Below are positions 63,701 to 64,000 of a DNA stretch of 64,000 nt, one piece after another. The translations under genes were made by a program, and so were the position numbers. The notes under the pieces were generated by a model. That model searched no databases. It was not told the origin of the DNA and saw only the letters and a program-made list of their open reading frames with translations. Each line of letters starts with the position of its first letter. Position 1 is the stretch's first letter. The DNA is taken from NCBI GenBank assembly GCA_963922205.1, contig CAWUHX010000144.1, positions 682,001-746,000 of the forward strand. Reading direction: 5' to 3'. Source of the stretch: Romanomermis culicivorax (Eukaryota; Nematoda; Enoplea; Mermithida; Mermithidae).

Positions 63701-64000
63701 TCAGGGACGGTCTGCAAAACATGAGCAATTACTTTAATTTTGCGTGAAATAACAATCTTACTTGAGCAAACGAACAATAGGATAATAAAACTGTTTTCGA
63801 TTCGTTCTCAATATCAAAACAAAAAAGTCGCATTCTTTTATCTCGAAATATTAATTTTTTGGCGGTTCCGTTCAGCTATAATATACATTACTGGCGTGTG
63901 CAATTATTGCAATACAATTATTCTTACTGTCAGCCAATCAATTTTGGATTCGTGATTCAATTGGAAAATCAATGAGCCGAAGTTCAAATCAACTGAGAGA
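51710..64000 (-). CDS. IFT172: IFT172 (osm-1), C-terminal three quarters, 5' end off window
   Basis: Thirty exons, listed from 3' end to right edge: 51710-51790, 51845-51936, 52557-52707, 53253-53417, 55412-55639, 56014-56124, 56183-56299, 56432-56521, 56577-56747, 56942-57037, 57100-57235, 57484-57593, 57648-57828, 58371-58672, 59021-59371, 59755-59844, 59904-60055, 60164-60277, 60636-60714, 60890-60961, 61017-61112, 61320-61400, 61454-61531, 62071-62163, 62650-62719, 62827-62934, 63238-63374, 63610-63711, 63762-63875, 63928-64000 (partial). Together they give 1279 in-frame codons plus TAA, with every phase matching. The N-terminal part is the end of the WD40 region ([20 protein letters not shown]). 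The rest is a TPR-like alpha solenoid. Family knowledge: largest IFT-B peripheral subunit, in the cilium, needed for the turnaround at the ciliary tip. Missing are roughly the first 450-500 residues. One intron (61113-61319) uses a GC donor. Confidence 0.95.
53536..54083. mobile_element. Foldback element F (GGCACC-ATTTCGGCG iterons)
   Basis: The left arm (53536-53575) has CATTTCGGCACA and CCAATTCGGCGC. The right arm (54003-54083) has the inverse units GCCGAATTAGC, GCCGAAACGGC and GGCACCGAAG. A purine-biased tract (53870-54000) adjoins the right arm. Ends are diverged and no target duplication was found. It lies in the IFT172 intron 53418-55411. Confidence 0.6.
54513..55270. mobile_element. 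Foldback element I (AATTCGCCCCCAGT iterons)
   Basis: The left arm (54521-54608) has five units like AATTCGCCCCCAGT. The right arm (55190-55262) has the inverse (GGGGGCGAATTACC). A perfect 8-bp target duplication CGACAGAC lies at 54505-54512 and 55271-55278. The interior includes a purine-biased tract (54830-55020). The host sequence on the two sides, rejoined across the duplication, resembles the repeat at about 530-690, which lacks the insertion. It lies in the same IFT172 intron as element F. Confidence 0.9.
60821..60861. repeat. Perfect 17-bp inverted repeat in an IFT172 intron
   Basis: TTTATGATGGATAATAA and its exact complement TTATTATCCATCATAAA are separated by 7 bases. It should form a strong hairpin in the pre-mRNA, right next to a duplicated splice donor. 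Confidence 0.9.
61790..62030. repeat. MITE R1, best-preserved copy
   Basis: A perfect 15-bp inverted pair AAATGCTTCCAAATA (61803-61817) and TATTTGGAAGCATTT (62001-62015), within looser ends that add CTGTTTTT. It is about 240 bp with no coding content and sits in an IFT172 intron. Confidence 0.8.

Overview
This is a window of animal (metazoan) nuclear DNA. The genes are split by many short introns with GT donors and a tight TTTTCAG-type acceptor, the intergenic DNA is AT-rich, and three gene families mark it as animal: a TRIM-NHL protein, a NeuroD-class bHLH factor and the ciliary protein IFT172. The compact acceptor and the nhl-1-like TRIM-NHL gene point to a nematode. The intron density and repeat load would fit an enoplean (clade I/II) species better than a Caenorhabditis-like one. 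That placement is inference.

Layout. (1) 0.8-14.3 kb, plus strand: twelve exons of a TRIM-NHL protein (half of the RING, then B-box, coiled coil, a long disordered linker and six NHL repeats). The first exon is not visible. (2) 14.3-35.4 kb: a gene desert filled with transposons, most of them foldback elements, plus a tRNA-Thr-like gene with a broken tandem copy, a Bel/Pao-like gag remnant and a roughly 95-bp satellite. (3) 35.4-38.1 kb, minus strand: a complete three-exon NeuroD-type gene. Its first intron is almost entirely a ~740-bp AAAAG microsatellite. (4) 38.1-51.7 kb: mostly repeats, with two phase-compatible exons of an unrecognised minus-strand gene (44.1 and 49.4-49.7 kb). (5) 51.7-64.0 kb, minus strand: the C-terminal thirty exons of IFT172, 1279 codons plus stop, in frame throughout and running off the right edge.

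The genes share no pathway. IFT172 acts in intraflagellar transport, NeuroD in neuronal transcription, and the TRIM-NHL protein is probably a ubiquitin ligase or post-transcriptional regulator.

The most unusual content is a set of non-autonomous foldback elements. They share one architecture: long inverted arms made of short iterated units (about 8-16 bp), AT-rich interiors that often include a purine/pyrimidine strand-biased tract, and 8-bp target-site duplications. Perfect 8-bp duplications flank elements at 22829-25383, 44983-46133, 50240-51168 and 54513-55270. Seven-of-eight matches flank 1228-2380, 14918-15990 and 26436-28241. The iterated unit differs between families. I read this as a radiation of hAT-like MITEs whose subterminal repeats have diversified.
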